Shown one piece after another: positions 1 through 7,313 of a stretch of DNA of 64,000 bases (its first letter is position 1; every line of letters starts with the position of its first letter). The DNA is taken from assembly GCA_963825765.1 (NCBI GenBank), contig CAWGUU010000003.1, forward strand, positions 682,001-746,000, in the 5' to 3' direction. This DNA comes from CAWGUU01 sp963825765 (GTDB lineage: Bacteria > Actinomycetota > Acidimicrobiia > Acidimicrobiales > AC-14). Under the pieces are notes generated by a model, which was not told where the DNA came from, ran no database searches, and was given only the letters and a program-made list of their open reading frames with translations. A program made the translations under genes and the position numbers.

Positions 1-1067
1 CCAGCGAGCAGGTCGCCGAGGTCCAGGTCAGGGGCTGGGACATGCGCCAGAAGAAGGCGGTCGTGGGCATGGCGCCGGCCAGGACGACGAGCGCCGTCAT
101 CGGCACCACGCCGACGGACCTGGCCGGCACGTTCTCGAGCCGGCCCTTCGTCGGCGTCGACGTGCCCTACGACAAGCAGAGCGAGGTGGACGCCGCCGCC
201 CTGGCGCTGGCCGAGGACGTGGCCGGCTCGTTTGCCGAGTTCGAAGGTGTGGCGCGTGGCAACCCCCAGATCCGCGCCGGTCGGGCGCTGAGCCTGGCGC
301 TGGTGAAGGCCCCCTTCGACGGCAAGTACAGCGTGACGAGCAGCCGGCACGTCTACGAGCCGGAGACCGGCTACACCGTCTGGTTCACCGTGTGCGGGAG
401 CCAGGACCGCTCGATGTACGGCCTGGTGTCCAACGGCGCGGCCCACGGCGGAGCCGCTCCGGCCATCCGGGGCGTCACCACCGCCATCGTCACCGACGTC
501 AACGACCCCCTCTCGCTCGGGAGGGTGAAGCTCCAGTTCCCGTGGCTGTCGGACACCTACGTCAGCGACTGGGCCCGCACCGTGCAGCTGTGCGCCGGCA
601 GCAACCGGGGCGGCGTCATGCTCCCCGAGGTCAACGACGAGGTGCTCGTCGCCTTCGACCACGGCGACCTGCGCCGGCCGTTCGTGCTGGGAGAGCTGCA
701 CAACGGCGTGGACAAGCCCCAGCTGGGCGACTCCCTCGTCGACCCGTCGACCGGGGCGGTGCGCCGGCGCGGCTTCATCTCCAAGAAGGGCGCCGGCCTG
801 GTGTTCCTCGACGACGACGGCAAGGAGGGCGTCACCCTGTTCACCGGCGACCACCAGCTGCGATTGGCCCTCGACAAGACGGGCACGACGATCAAGGTCG
901 ACAGCAACGGCAAGGTCGAGATCGAAGCCGCGACCGACGTGACGGTGAAGGCCGGCACCAGCCTGAAGCTCGAGGCCGGCGCGTCCATGGAGCTGAAGGC
1001 ACCCACCATCTCGATCAACGGCAGTGGCCCGGTGTCGGTCAAGGGCCAGCCGGTCCGGCTCAACTAG
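1..1067 (+). CDS. eCIS/phage-like spike protein (VgrG/Afp8 type), 5'-truncated by window edge
   Basis: This is the central spike of a contractile injection system, the piece that sits under the tube and carries the PAAR tip. The frame is open from base 3, and the residues before the first Met (42) read EVQVRGWD, typical of the end of the gpD-like domain, so the gene begins outside the window. Counting from Met42, residues 143-222 form a gp5-type OB fold with the family signatures DPLSLGRVKL, PEVNDEVLVAF and GELHNG. Residues 281-341 are short beta repeats (VDSNGKVEIEA, DVTVKAG, KLEAGASMELKA) that would build a triple beta-helix needle. PAAR, gp25, J and I genes follow in the usual eCIS baseplate order. 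VgrG of a T6SS is the alternative, but no T6SS membrane-complex gene is visible. Confidence 0.9.
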   Translation, partial: SEQVAEVQVRGWDMRQKKAVVGMAPARTTSAVIGTTPTDLAGTFSSRPFVGVDVPYDKQSEVDAAALALAEDVAGSFAEFEGVARGNPQIRAGRALSLALVKAPFDGKYSVTSSRHVYEPETGYTVWFTVCGSQDRSMYGLVSNGAAHGGAAPAIRGVTTAIVTDVNDPLSLGRVKLQFPWLSDTYVSDWARTVQLCAGSNRGGVMLPEVNDEVLVAFDHGDLRRPFVLGELHNGVDKPQLGDSLVDPSTGAVRRRGFISKKGAGLVFLDDDGKEGVTLFTGDHQLRLALDKTGTTIKVDSNGKVEIEAATDVTVKAGTSLKLEAGASMELKAPTISINGSGPVSVKGQPVRLN

Positions 1068-1070
1068 CGA

Positions 1071-1122
1071 CACGAATCAGGCCACACGAATCAGGCCACA
1101 CGAATCAGGCCACAGGAATCAG
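1071..1122 (+). repeat. Four tandem copies of a 14-bp unit between spike and PAAR genes
   Basis: The unit CACGAATCAGGCCA repeats with period 14 from 1071; the fourth copy has one changed base (CAGGAATCAG). The array fills most of the spacer between the spike stop (1065-1067) and the PAAR start (1136). The AGAGGAG ribosome site for the PAAR gene lies just after it. Confidence 0.9.
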
Positions 1123-1135
1123 AGAGGAGACGACG

Positions 1136-1531
1136 ATGCCAGGGCCCGCTGCGGTGATGGGCGACAAGGTGACCGGGATGTGCGCGACCCACCTCATGCC
1201 CGGGGCGTTCGGCGCGCCGCAGCCGAGCCCGCCGCTGCCGTTCTCGGCGCCGTTGACCCTGGGCCTGGCCCCCACGGTGCTGATCAGCGGCAGGCCGGCG
1301 GCCGTCGTCGGCTCGTCCGGCCTCAACCTCCCGCCCCACGTCGGGCTCCATCCGAGCGACCCGCACATGGTGCCGACCGTGCAGCAGGGCACGGTCATGG
1401 CCGGCGTGCCGACCGTGTTGATCGAGGGCAAGCCGGCGGCGACGACCGGCTCGGCCTGCACCATGTGCTTCGGCCTGCCGGGCACCCTCGTCGGGACCGC
1501 AGCAACTGTCCTCATAGGTGTCGGCGCATGA
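1136..1531 (+). CDS. PAAR-like spike tip protein
   Basis: 131 aa. PAAR proteins form the sharpened metal-binding cone on the spike. Seen here: an N-terminal PGPAAVMGDKVTG segment, two repeats of the type PTVLI(S/E)G(R/K)PAA (about residues 43-55 and 91-105), His/Cys candidates for the tip metal (CATH near residue 17, HVGLHPSDPH, CTMC near 115) and a Gly/Pro-rich composition. The ATG at 1136 follows AGAGGAG by about 9 bases. The stop overlaps the next start as ATGA, so it is translationally coupled to the gp25-like gene. Confidence 0.85.
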   Translation: MPGPAAVMGDKVTGMCATHLMPGAFGAPQPSPPLPFSAPLTLGLAPTVLISGRPAAVVGSSGLNLPPHVGLHPSDPHMVPTVQQGTVMAGVPTVLIEGKPAATTGSACTMCFGLPGTLVGTAATVLIGVGA

Positions 1532-1947
1532 GCGAGGACTTCATCGGGGCGGGAGTGGCATTCCCCTTGCACACCGACGCCACCGGGGGCGTCGCCCTGG
1601 TGACCCGGGACACCGAGCTGCGCGAGGCCATCGGGATCATCCTCGGCACCGCCTTCGGCGAGCGGCCGATGCGGCCGCAGTTCGGCTGCGGCGTCCACGA
1701 CTACGTCTTCGCCCCGGCCAACGACGACACCGCCAGCCACCTGGGCCACGAGGTGAGAGAGGCGCTCGACCGGTGGGAGCCCCGCATCGACGTCACCAAC
1801 GTCGACGTGTCCCTCGACCACGACGACCGCAGCATGTTCTACATCGACATCCGCTACACGGTCCGGGCCACCAACGACCCGCGGAACCTCGTGTTCCCGT
1901 TCTACGTGATCCCGGCCGAGGAGACACCAGTGAGGGTGGACCAGTGA
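1528..1947 (+). CDS. gp25-like baseplate wedge protein (GPW/gp25 family)
   Basis: 139 aa, the usual length for gp25/Afp9-type proteins that form the inner baseplate wedge around the spike and nucleate the sheath. The family core lies at residues 33-61 (EAIGIILGTAFGERPMRP, then FGCGVHDYVF), followed by a helix-strand part ending VFPFYVIPAEET. The start overlaps the PAAR stop (ATGA) and the stop overlaps the next start (GTGA), so the module is one tightly coupled transcript. Confidence 0.92.
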   Translation: MSEDFIGAGVAFPLHTDATGGVALVTRDTELREAIGIILGTAFGERPMRPQFGCGVHDYVFAPANDDTASHLGHEVREALDRWEPRIDVTNVDVSLDHDDRSMFYIDIRYTVRATNDPRNLVFPFYVIPAEETPVRVDQ

Positions 1948-3893
1948 CCCTGCCCGCGCCCAACCTCGACGACCGCCGCTTCCAGGACCTCGTCGACGAC
2001 GCCAAACGCATGGTGCAGCAGCGCTGCCCCGAGTGGACCGACCACAACGTCTCGGACCCGGGGGTGACGCTCATCGAGACGTTCGCCTTCATGGTGGACC
2101 AGCTGCTGTACCGGCTGAACCGGGTGCCAGAGCTGAACTACCTGAAGTTCCTCGACCTGATCGGGGTCCGGCTCTTCCCGCCCGGGCCGGCCCGGGCCCC
2201 GATCACGTTCTGGCTGTCGGCGCCCCAACCCAGCACCGTGCGGGTGCCGGCGGGCACCGAGGTGGCCACCGTGCGCACCGAGGCGAGCGAGGCGGTCGCC
2301 TTCGAGACCGCCGAGGACCTCGACGTCGTGCCGACCGCGGCCGACCTGGTCGCCAGCACCATCCAGCCCAGCCGCTACCGCCAGCACCGCGCCGCCCTCG
2401 AGAGCGGGCAGAGCTTCTACTGCTTCGACCAGCTGCCCAAGGTCGACGACGCCCTGCTGGTCGGCCTGTCCCGCGCCGCACCCCGCTGCATCGTCACGCT
2501 GCGGTTCGACTGCCACGTGGAGGGCGTCGGCGTCGACCCCACCAACCCGCCGCTGACCTGGGAGGCGTGGGACGGGGAGAAGTGGGAGACGTGCGACGTG
2601 TCCCACGACGGCACCGGCGGCCTGAACCGGCCCGGCGACGTCGTGGTCCACCTCCCCACAGACCACCAGACCTCGGTGCTCGACGGGCAGGCGGCGGGGT
2701 GGGTGCGCTGCCGGGTGGTGCAGGCCTTCGAGAACCAGCCGGTGTACAGCTCGTCCCCCCAGATCACCCAGCTCTCCGCCTTCACGGTGGGGGGCACCAT
2801 CCCCGCCGTCAACGCCGAGGAGTTCACCGCCGAGTCGATCGGCGTGTCCGAGGGCGTGCCCGGCCAGGAGTTCCAGCTCCAGCACCCGCCGGTGGTCCTC
2901 TTCGGCGACCCGCCGGTGCTCGAGGTGGAAGGGCCGGAGGGCTGGGAGGAGTGGGAGCTGGTCGAGAGCTTCGCCGAGAGCGGTCCCGACGACCTGCACT
3001 TCGTCCTGGACGCCGGTCAGGGGCGAGTCGAGCTCGGCCCCGCCGTGCGGGAGGGCGACGGGAGCCTGCGCCACTACGGGGCCGTCCCGGCCAAGGGCGT
3101 CCACCTGCGCATGCGCGCCTACCGCAGCGGTGGCGGCCGGCGGGGCAACGTGGCCAGGGGCGCCATCAGCGTCCTCAAGTCGTCGATCCCCTACGTGTCG
3201 TCGGTGGAGAACCGGCGGGCGGCGCTGGGCGGGGTCGACGGCGAGTCGGTCGAGAGCGCCAAGGTGCGGGCGCCCATCCTGCTCCGCACCCGCGGCCGCG
3301 CGGTCACCGGCGAGGACTACGAGCAGCTGGCACGGGAGGCGGCGCCCGAGGTGGCCAGGGTGCGTTGCGCCCTCACGGGGGAGGGCACCCTCGACGCCGC
3401 CGTCCGGGTGCTGATCGTGCCGTCCGCGCCCGAGGGCGACCTGGGGCAGCTCCGCATCGAGGACCTCGTCCCCGACGACCGCACCCTCGCCCGGGTCGCC
3501 GCCCACCTCGACGAGCGCCGGGTGATCGGCACCCGCGTGGTGGTGGAGCCGCCCATGTACCTCGGCGTCACCGTCGTCGCCCGGCTGGTGGGGCGGGAGC
3601 GGTTCAGCGCCGCCCGCCTGCACGACGACGCGCTGGCTGCGCTCTACGCCTATTTCTCGCCGATCCGTGGAGGTCCTGAGGGAAAGGGGTGGCCGTTCGG
3701 TCGTCCGGTGAGGGCCGGGGAGGTCTACGGGGTGCTGCAACGGGTGCGGGGCGTGGAGCTGGTGGAGGACGCCCGGCTGTTCGGGGCCGACCCCGTCACC
3801 GGCGCTCGGGGCCCGGCCAGCGAGCGGCTTGACGTCCCCCGGTCGGCGCTGGTGTTCTCCTACCAGCACCAGCTCATGGTCAGCGAGGGTTGA
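1944..3893 (+). CDS. Baseplate J-like assembly protein (Afp11/TIGR02243 type)
   Basis: 649 aa large wedge protein of the contractile baseplate. The N-terminus has the diagnostic segment CPEWTDHNVSDPGVTLIE, followed by YRLNRVPELNYLKFLDLIG. The middle is beta-rich. The C-terminus contains the J-domain signatures (RGRAVTGEDYEQLAREA near 450, ALYAYFSPIRGG near 565, VRAGEVYGVLQRV near 590). I chose the GTG at 1944 because it overlaps the gp25 stop and the protein begins like its family (TLPAPNLDDR); the same frame is open further upstream only as a shadow of the gp25 gene. Confidence 0.92.
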   Translation: MTLPAPNLDDRRFQDLVDDAKRMVQQRCPEWTDHNVSDPGVTLIETFAFMVDQLLYRLNRVPELNYLKFLDLIGVRLFPPGPARAPITFWLSAPQPSTVRVPAGTEVATVRTEASEAVAFETAEDLDVVPTAADLVASTIQPSRYRQHRAALESGQSFYCFDQLPKVDDALLVGLSRAAPRCIVTLRFDCHVEGVGVDPTNPPLTWEAWDGEKWETCDVSHDGTGGLNRPGDVVVHLPTDHQTSVLDGQAAGWVRCRVVQAFENQPVYSSSPQITQLSAFTVGGTIPAVNAEEFTAESIGVSEGVPGQEFQLQHPPVVLFGDPPVLEVEGPEGWEEWELVESFAESGPDDLHFVLDAGQGRVELGPAVREGDGSLRHYGAVPAKGVHLRMRAYRSGGGRRGNVARGAISVLKSSIPYVSSVENRRAALGGVDGESVESAKVRAPILLRTRGRAVTGEDYEQLAREAAPEVARVRCALTGEGTLDAAVRVLIVPSAPEGDLGQLRIEDLVPDDRTLARVAAHLDERRVIGTRVVVEPPMYLGVTVVARLVGRERFSAARLHDDALAALYAYFSPIRGGPEGKGWPFGRPVRAGEVYGVLQRVRGVELVEDARLFGADPVTGARGPASERLDVPRSALVFSYQHQLMVSEG

Positions 3894-3894
3894 C

Positions 3895-4434
3895 GTGCGA
3901 GGGCTGATCGAGGGCCTGTTGTCGCCCCACCCCATCGGGTCGCTGCTGCCGGGGCTGTACCAGGACGACTGGTTCGCCCAGCGCTTCACCGAGGGGCTCG
4001 ACGACGTGATCGCCCCCGCCATCTCGGTGCTCGACAACCTCGACGCCTACCTCGATCCTGTCGTGGCGCCCGAGGACTTCCTGCTGTGGCTCGCCGGCTG
4101 GGTCGGCATCGCCCTCGACGAGAACTGGCCGCTGGCTCGGCGGCGCATGCTCGTCGCCCGCGCCGGCGACCTCTACCGGCGGCGGGGCACCGCCAGCGGC
4201 CTGTCGGAGCAGATCGAGCTCTTCACCGGGTCGGCGCCGCAGATCGAGGAGTCGGGGGGGACGGTCTGGTCGCCGACGCCCGGCGCCGACGCCCCCGGCA
4301 GCGCCATCGCCGAGCTGGTGGTTCGGGTGCGGGAGAGCCCGGACCATCCCGTCGACCGCCGTCGCCTCGAGTCGATCGTCCGCGACGCCAAGCCGGCGGC
4401 GGTGAACCACCGCATCGAGATGATCCCCGGATGA
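3895..4434 (+). CDS. Phage tail protein I-like baseplate protein
   Basis: 179 aa, similar to the tail-protein-I domain (TIGR02242 type) found next to J proteins in eCIS and Mu/P2-like tails. Recognisable segments are LLPGLYQDDWFAQRFTEGLD, LDPVVAPEDFLLWLAGWVG, ARAGDLYRRRGTASGLSE and a closing KPAAVNHRIEMIPG. The GTG start at 3895 lies one base after the J stop (3891-3893). This gene ends the recognisable structural module; sheath, tube, cap and ATPase genes, if present, must lie upstream of the window. Confidence 0.85.
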   Translation: MRGLIEGLLSPHPIGSLLPGLYQDDWFAQRFTEGLDDVIAPAISVLDNLDAYLDPVVAPEDFLLWLAGWVGIALDENWPLARRRMLVARAGDLYRRRGTASGLSEQIELFTGSAPQIEESGGTVWSPTPGADAPGSAIAELVVRVRESPDHPVDRRRLESIVRDAKPAAVNHRIEMIPG

Positions 4435-4450
4435 TCGCCCTGCCCGCGCG

Positions 4451-4525
4451 CAGGACGTCCTCTACGGGTACTTTTCTCCGGTACGGGGAGTCGCCGGGGA
4501 GGTGTACGTGGTGCGCCAACAGGTT
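4451..4525 (+). pseudogene. Decayed fragment of a second baseplate J-like gene
   Basis: Frame +2 encodes LYGYFSPVRG directly joined to VAGEVYVVRQQV. The intact J protein in this window has LYAYFSPIRG, an 11-13 residue insert, then VRAGEVYGVLQRV. The same order and the specific residues make chance similarity unlikely, but no J-like sequence exists on either side, so I read it as the remnant of a deleted paralogue. It lies in frame with the following zinc-ribbon gene. eCIS loci often have two J-like genes. Confidence 0.55.
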
Positions 4526-4621
4526 GCGGGCGAGCTGGCAGGCACCCGGACGCCGTGCGAGCGGTCTCGTCGTGACACCCGGCCGGCGGCCGTCGAACCG
4601 CCGCACCGAGGTCGTGGCCCG

Positions 4622-5878
4622 ATGATCGTCTGCAAAACCTGCAAGATCCCGTTCGAGCCCGGGGCCCAGTTCTGCGCCTCGTGTGGGGGCTTCGTCGACT
4701 ACGTCGGCGCCAAGGAGGGGGAGTCGGCCCCCGGGCCGGGCCCGTCGGCGGGAGCGGCAGGCGTGGCGGCGTGGCCCGACGAGGTTCCCCAGGGCGACGC
4801 CGAGCAGCAGGCGTTCGCCGTCAGCGCCGCCGACCAGTCCGAGCAGAGGGCCATCGCCGAGGCCGAGGCCAAGGAGCGGGAGGCGGCGGAGGCCCGGGCG
4901 CGGGCCGCGGCCGCGGCGACCGCGGAAGCGACGGCGCGGGCCCAGGCCCAGGCCGAGACCGATGCCGACGCCAAGGCCAAGGCCGAGAACGAGGCCAAGC
5001 TCCAAGCGGCGGCCAAGGCCAAGGCGGAAACCGATGCGGCGGCCGCGGCCAAGGCGGCGGAGTCGTCCCGGCGGGCGGCGGCCATGATCGCCAAGCCGGC
5101 ACCCCATCCCCGTCCCCCGGCGGCCCCGGTCGCGCCGCAACCGGTCGCCACGGCACCGGCCGAGCCCACGCCCGCGGTCGCCCCCAAGTGGCCGCCGCCA
5201 CAGACGGTCACGGCGGAGCCCGGCGAGGTGACGTGCGGCCAGTGCGGCACAGGCAATCCTTCGACCCGCACGTTCTGCCGCCAGTGCGGGGCCCAGCTCG
5301 GGCAGCCGCCACCGGCGCCGGTGGTCCCTCCCCCTCCCCGCGAATCCGGGGACCTGTTCGAGAAGCTGAAGGTGCCGCTCATCATCCTCGCTGCCGTCGT
5401 CGTGATCGGCGGTGCCGCCTTCCTGCTCACGCGGGGCGGGGGGGACGGCGGCGGAGGAGGGTCGGCCGACGGCGGCAGCACCGAGACCACCGTCGACGAG
5501 ACCCCGACCGAGCCGGTCTCCAAGCAGGTCACCGTCGACTCCACCCGCAGCTTCGTCGACACCGGCATCGTCGTCGCCGTCGGCGACGAGGTCCAGATCG
5601 CCGCCACCGGGCGGGCGTTCCACGGGGGCGGAGACGGGTCGAGCGGGCCGGAAGGCGACGGCGACCCCGGGCTGCAGCAGTTCAACGTGCTGGCCGATGC
5701 CAACCACAACGCCCTCATCGCCAAGATCGGCCCGGCGGGCAAGCCGTTCCTCGTCGGGCCCAGGCTGACGTTCACCGCGGAGGAGGAGGGACCGCTGATC
5801 CTGGGCGTCAACGACACCGGCGTGAACAACAACTCAGGGGCCTACGCGGCCACGATCACGGTCGGAGGTGGGTCCTAG
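4622..5878 (+). CDS. Zinc ribbon - coiled coil - TM - LecA-like domain membrane protein
   Basis: 418 aa, function unknown. Order of parts: N-terminal zinc ribbon (CKTC, then CASCGGFVDYVG, residues 4-27); an Ala/Glu/Lys coiled coil (about 75-155); a Pro-rich linker; a second zinc ribbon (CGQC, then CRQCGAQL, about 205-225); one TM helix (PLIILAAVVVIGGAAFLL, about 247-264); and a beta-rich C-terminal domain. The last resembles PA-IL/LecA lectins: FVDTGIVVAVGDEV, NALIAKIG and a closing GVNDTGVNNNSGAY that matches the calcium/sugar loop style. Positive-inside logic puts the ribbons in the cytoplasm and the lectin-like domain outside. ATG at 4622 is preferred because the paralogue at 7314-8621 starts at the same residue. 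It directly precedes the amidohydrolase. Confidence 0.75.
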   Translation: MIVCKTCKIPFEPGAQFCASCGGFVDYVGAKEGESAPGPGPSAGAAGVAAWPDEVPQGDAEQQAFAVSAADQSEQRAIAEAEAKEREAAEARARAAAAATAEATARAQAQAETDADAKAKAENEAKLQAAAKAKAETDAAAAAKAAESSRRAAAMIAKPAPHPRPPAAPVAPQPVATAPAEPTPAVAPKWPPPQTVTAEPGEVTCGQCGTGNPSTRTFCRQCGAQLGQPPPAPVVPPPPRESGDLFEKLKVPLIILAAVVVIGGAAFLLTRGGGDGGGGGSADGGSTETTVDETPTEPVSKQVTVDSTRSFVDTGIVVAVGDEVQIAATGRAFHGGGDGSSGPEGDGDPGLQQFNVLADANHNALIAKIGPAGKPFLVGPRLTFTAEEEGPLILGVNDTGVNNNSGAYAATITVGGGS

Positions 5879-7291
5879 GTGCGCGGCCGTTGGCGGCGCG
5901 ACGAGGACGGTCGGCTCCCGATCCTCCTCGACCCGGCGTCGAGCGACGAGTACAGCCCGTTGCCGCTGTCGCCCGTCGTGCGCGAGGCCCGCCGCCGGGC
6001 CTGGGCCGATGCCGCCGACAACGCCAGGCGGCTGGGCATGTCGCGGCGTGACTTCCTGCGAACCTCGATGGGCGCCGCCACCGTCCTGCTCGCCCTCAAC
6101 GCCTGCGCCAAGGAGGAGGCGGCCAACCGGGGGACGACGCCGGGCGGCACGTTCGACGTCCCCAAGGAGGCCGGCGTCGACGAGGAGACGGCCACGTCGG
6201 TGCTGGTCGACGACACCAGCCTGCCGGTCATCGACGCCCAAGCCCACTTCCTCGAGTACGACCTGACCAAGCCGCTGGACCCGAACTTCTTCGGGGCCGG
6301 GTTCCCGCAGGCCCAGTGCGGGGCGTCCGACCCCCGGGTCTGCTTCGGCATCGACCGCTTCGTGGAGACGCTCTACACCCAGAGCGAGACCGCGGTGGCG
6401 GTGCTTTCAGCGGTGCCCGCTCCGACCCCCCGTTCCGGCGAGCTGAACATCGAGGTCATGGACCGGGCCCGCCAGCGCATCAGCCAGGGCGTGGGCTCGG
6501 GCAAGCTGCTCATCCACGGGCTGCTCGTGCCCACCGGCAGGCCCCTCTCCGCCGCCCTCGACGACCTCGAGGCCATCGCCACGACGTACAAGGTCGACGG
6601 CTGGAAGGCCTACACCACCAACACCACCGGCTGGCGGCTCGACGACGGCGACCTCAACGTCCCCCAGGTGGGTATGCCGTCCCTGCAGAAGATCGTCGAC
6701 CTGGGCATCCCCCGCATCTCGATCCACAAGGGCATCTCGCCGCCCGACAACCCGTACAGCTCGCCGGTAGACGTCGGGCCCGCGGCAAAGGCGTTCCCGA
6801 ACGTGAAGTTCGCCATCTACCACTCGGGCTGGGAGCCGGGCGTCACCGAGGTGCCCTACTCGCCCGACACCTCCGACCAGGGCTCGAGCCGTCTGGTGGC
6901 GTCGCTGCGGAAGGCCGAGATCGGCCCCGGCAAGAACGTCTACGCCGAGCTGGGCACGACCTGGTTCAACCTCATGCGGTCACCCGACGAGGGCGCCCAC
7001 CTGCTCGGCAAGCTCCTGCTGGCCGTCGGCGAGGACCGCATCCTCTGGGGCAGCGACTCCATCTGGTACGGGTCGCCGCAGGGCATGATCGACGCCTTCC
7101 GCACGTTCGACATAACCCCCGAGTTCCAGGAGCGGTACGGGTACCCGGCCCTCACCGACAAGGTCAAGGGCAAGATCCTGGCTCGCAACGCCGCCGAGTA
7201 CTACGGCCTCGACCTGTCGACGATCGAGAAGCGGCCACGCCCGACAGGGGCGCTGGCCTCCACGACCACCTCCACAACCCGCCGGCGCTGA
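5879..7291 (+). CDS. Tat-exported lipoprotein, amidohydrolase-2 family
   Basis: 470 aa. A 53-residue hydrophilic leader precedes a twin-arginine signal (MSRRDFLRTSMGAATVLLAL) ending in a lipobox LNAC with Cys76; an ATG at 6038 would start exactly at the Tat signal and may be the real start. The mature part is a TIM-barrel metal hydrolase (PF04909-like): VIDAQAHF at the first strand, IYHSGWE, and GEDRILWGSDSIWYGSPQ near the end. The usual DxHxH becomes DAQAH, so one metal-ligand His is Gln. The substrate is unknown. The GTG at 5879 abuts the upstream gene's stop. It would be anchored outside the membrane beside the two zinc-ribbon proteins. Confidence 0.8.
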   Translation: MRGRWRRDEDGRLPILLDPASSDEYSPLPLSPVVREARRRAWADAADNARRLGMSRRDFLRTSMGAATVLLALNACAKEEAANRGTTPGGTFDVPKEAGVDEETATSVLVDDTSLPVIDAQAHFLEYDLTKPLDPNFFGAGFPQAQCGASDPRVCFGIDRFVETLYTQSETAVAVLSAVPAPTPRSGELNIEVMDRARQRISQGVGSGKLLIHGLLVPTGRPLSAALDDLEAIATTYKVDGWKAYTTNTTGWRLDDGDLNVPQVGMPSLQKIVDLGIPRISIHKGISPPDNPYSSPVDVGPAAKAFPNVKFAIYHSGWEPGVTEVPYSPDTSDQGSSRLVASLRKAEIGPGKNVYAELGTTWFNLMRSPDEGAHLLGKLLLAVGEDRILWGSDSIWYGSPQGMIDAFRTFDITPEFQERYGYPALTDKVKGKILARNAAEYYGLDLSTIEKRPRPTGALASTTTSTTRRR

Positions 7292-7313
7292 CCGCCCGGT
7301 TCGGCGACGCCGA

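Noticed and set aside
1902..4037. Long antisense frame (711 codons) opposite the baseplate J gene
   Set aside because: High-GC codon bias leaves long open antisense frames; the J protein on the other strand has clear family motifs.
1..4434. Prophage interpretation of the tail genes
   Set aside because: No integrase, capsid, portal, terminase or lysis gene is in the window, and the baseplate gene order fits eCIS; upstream sequence is needed to exclude it fully.
4431..4625. 64-codon frame that overlaps both neighbours as ATGA
   Set aside because: Arg/Pro-rich product without sense; the baseplate-J remnant is readable in another frame of the same DNA, so this is likely chance.
7292..7313. Rho-independent terminator between the convergent amidohydrolase and zinc-ribbon genes
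   Set aside because: Only a 5-bp stem (CGGCG-A-CGCCG) with no T-run; too weak to call.
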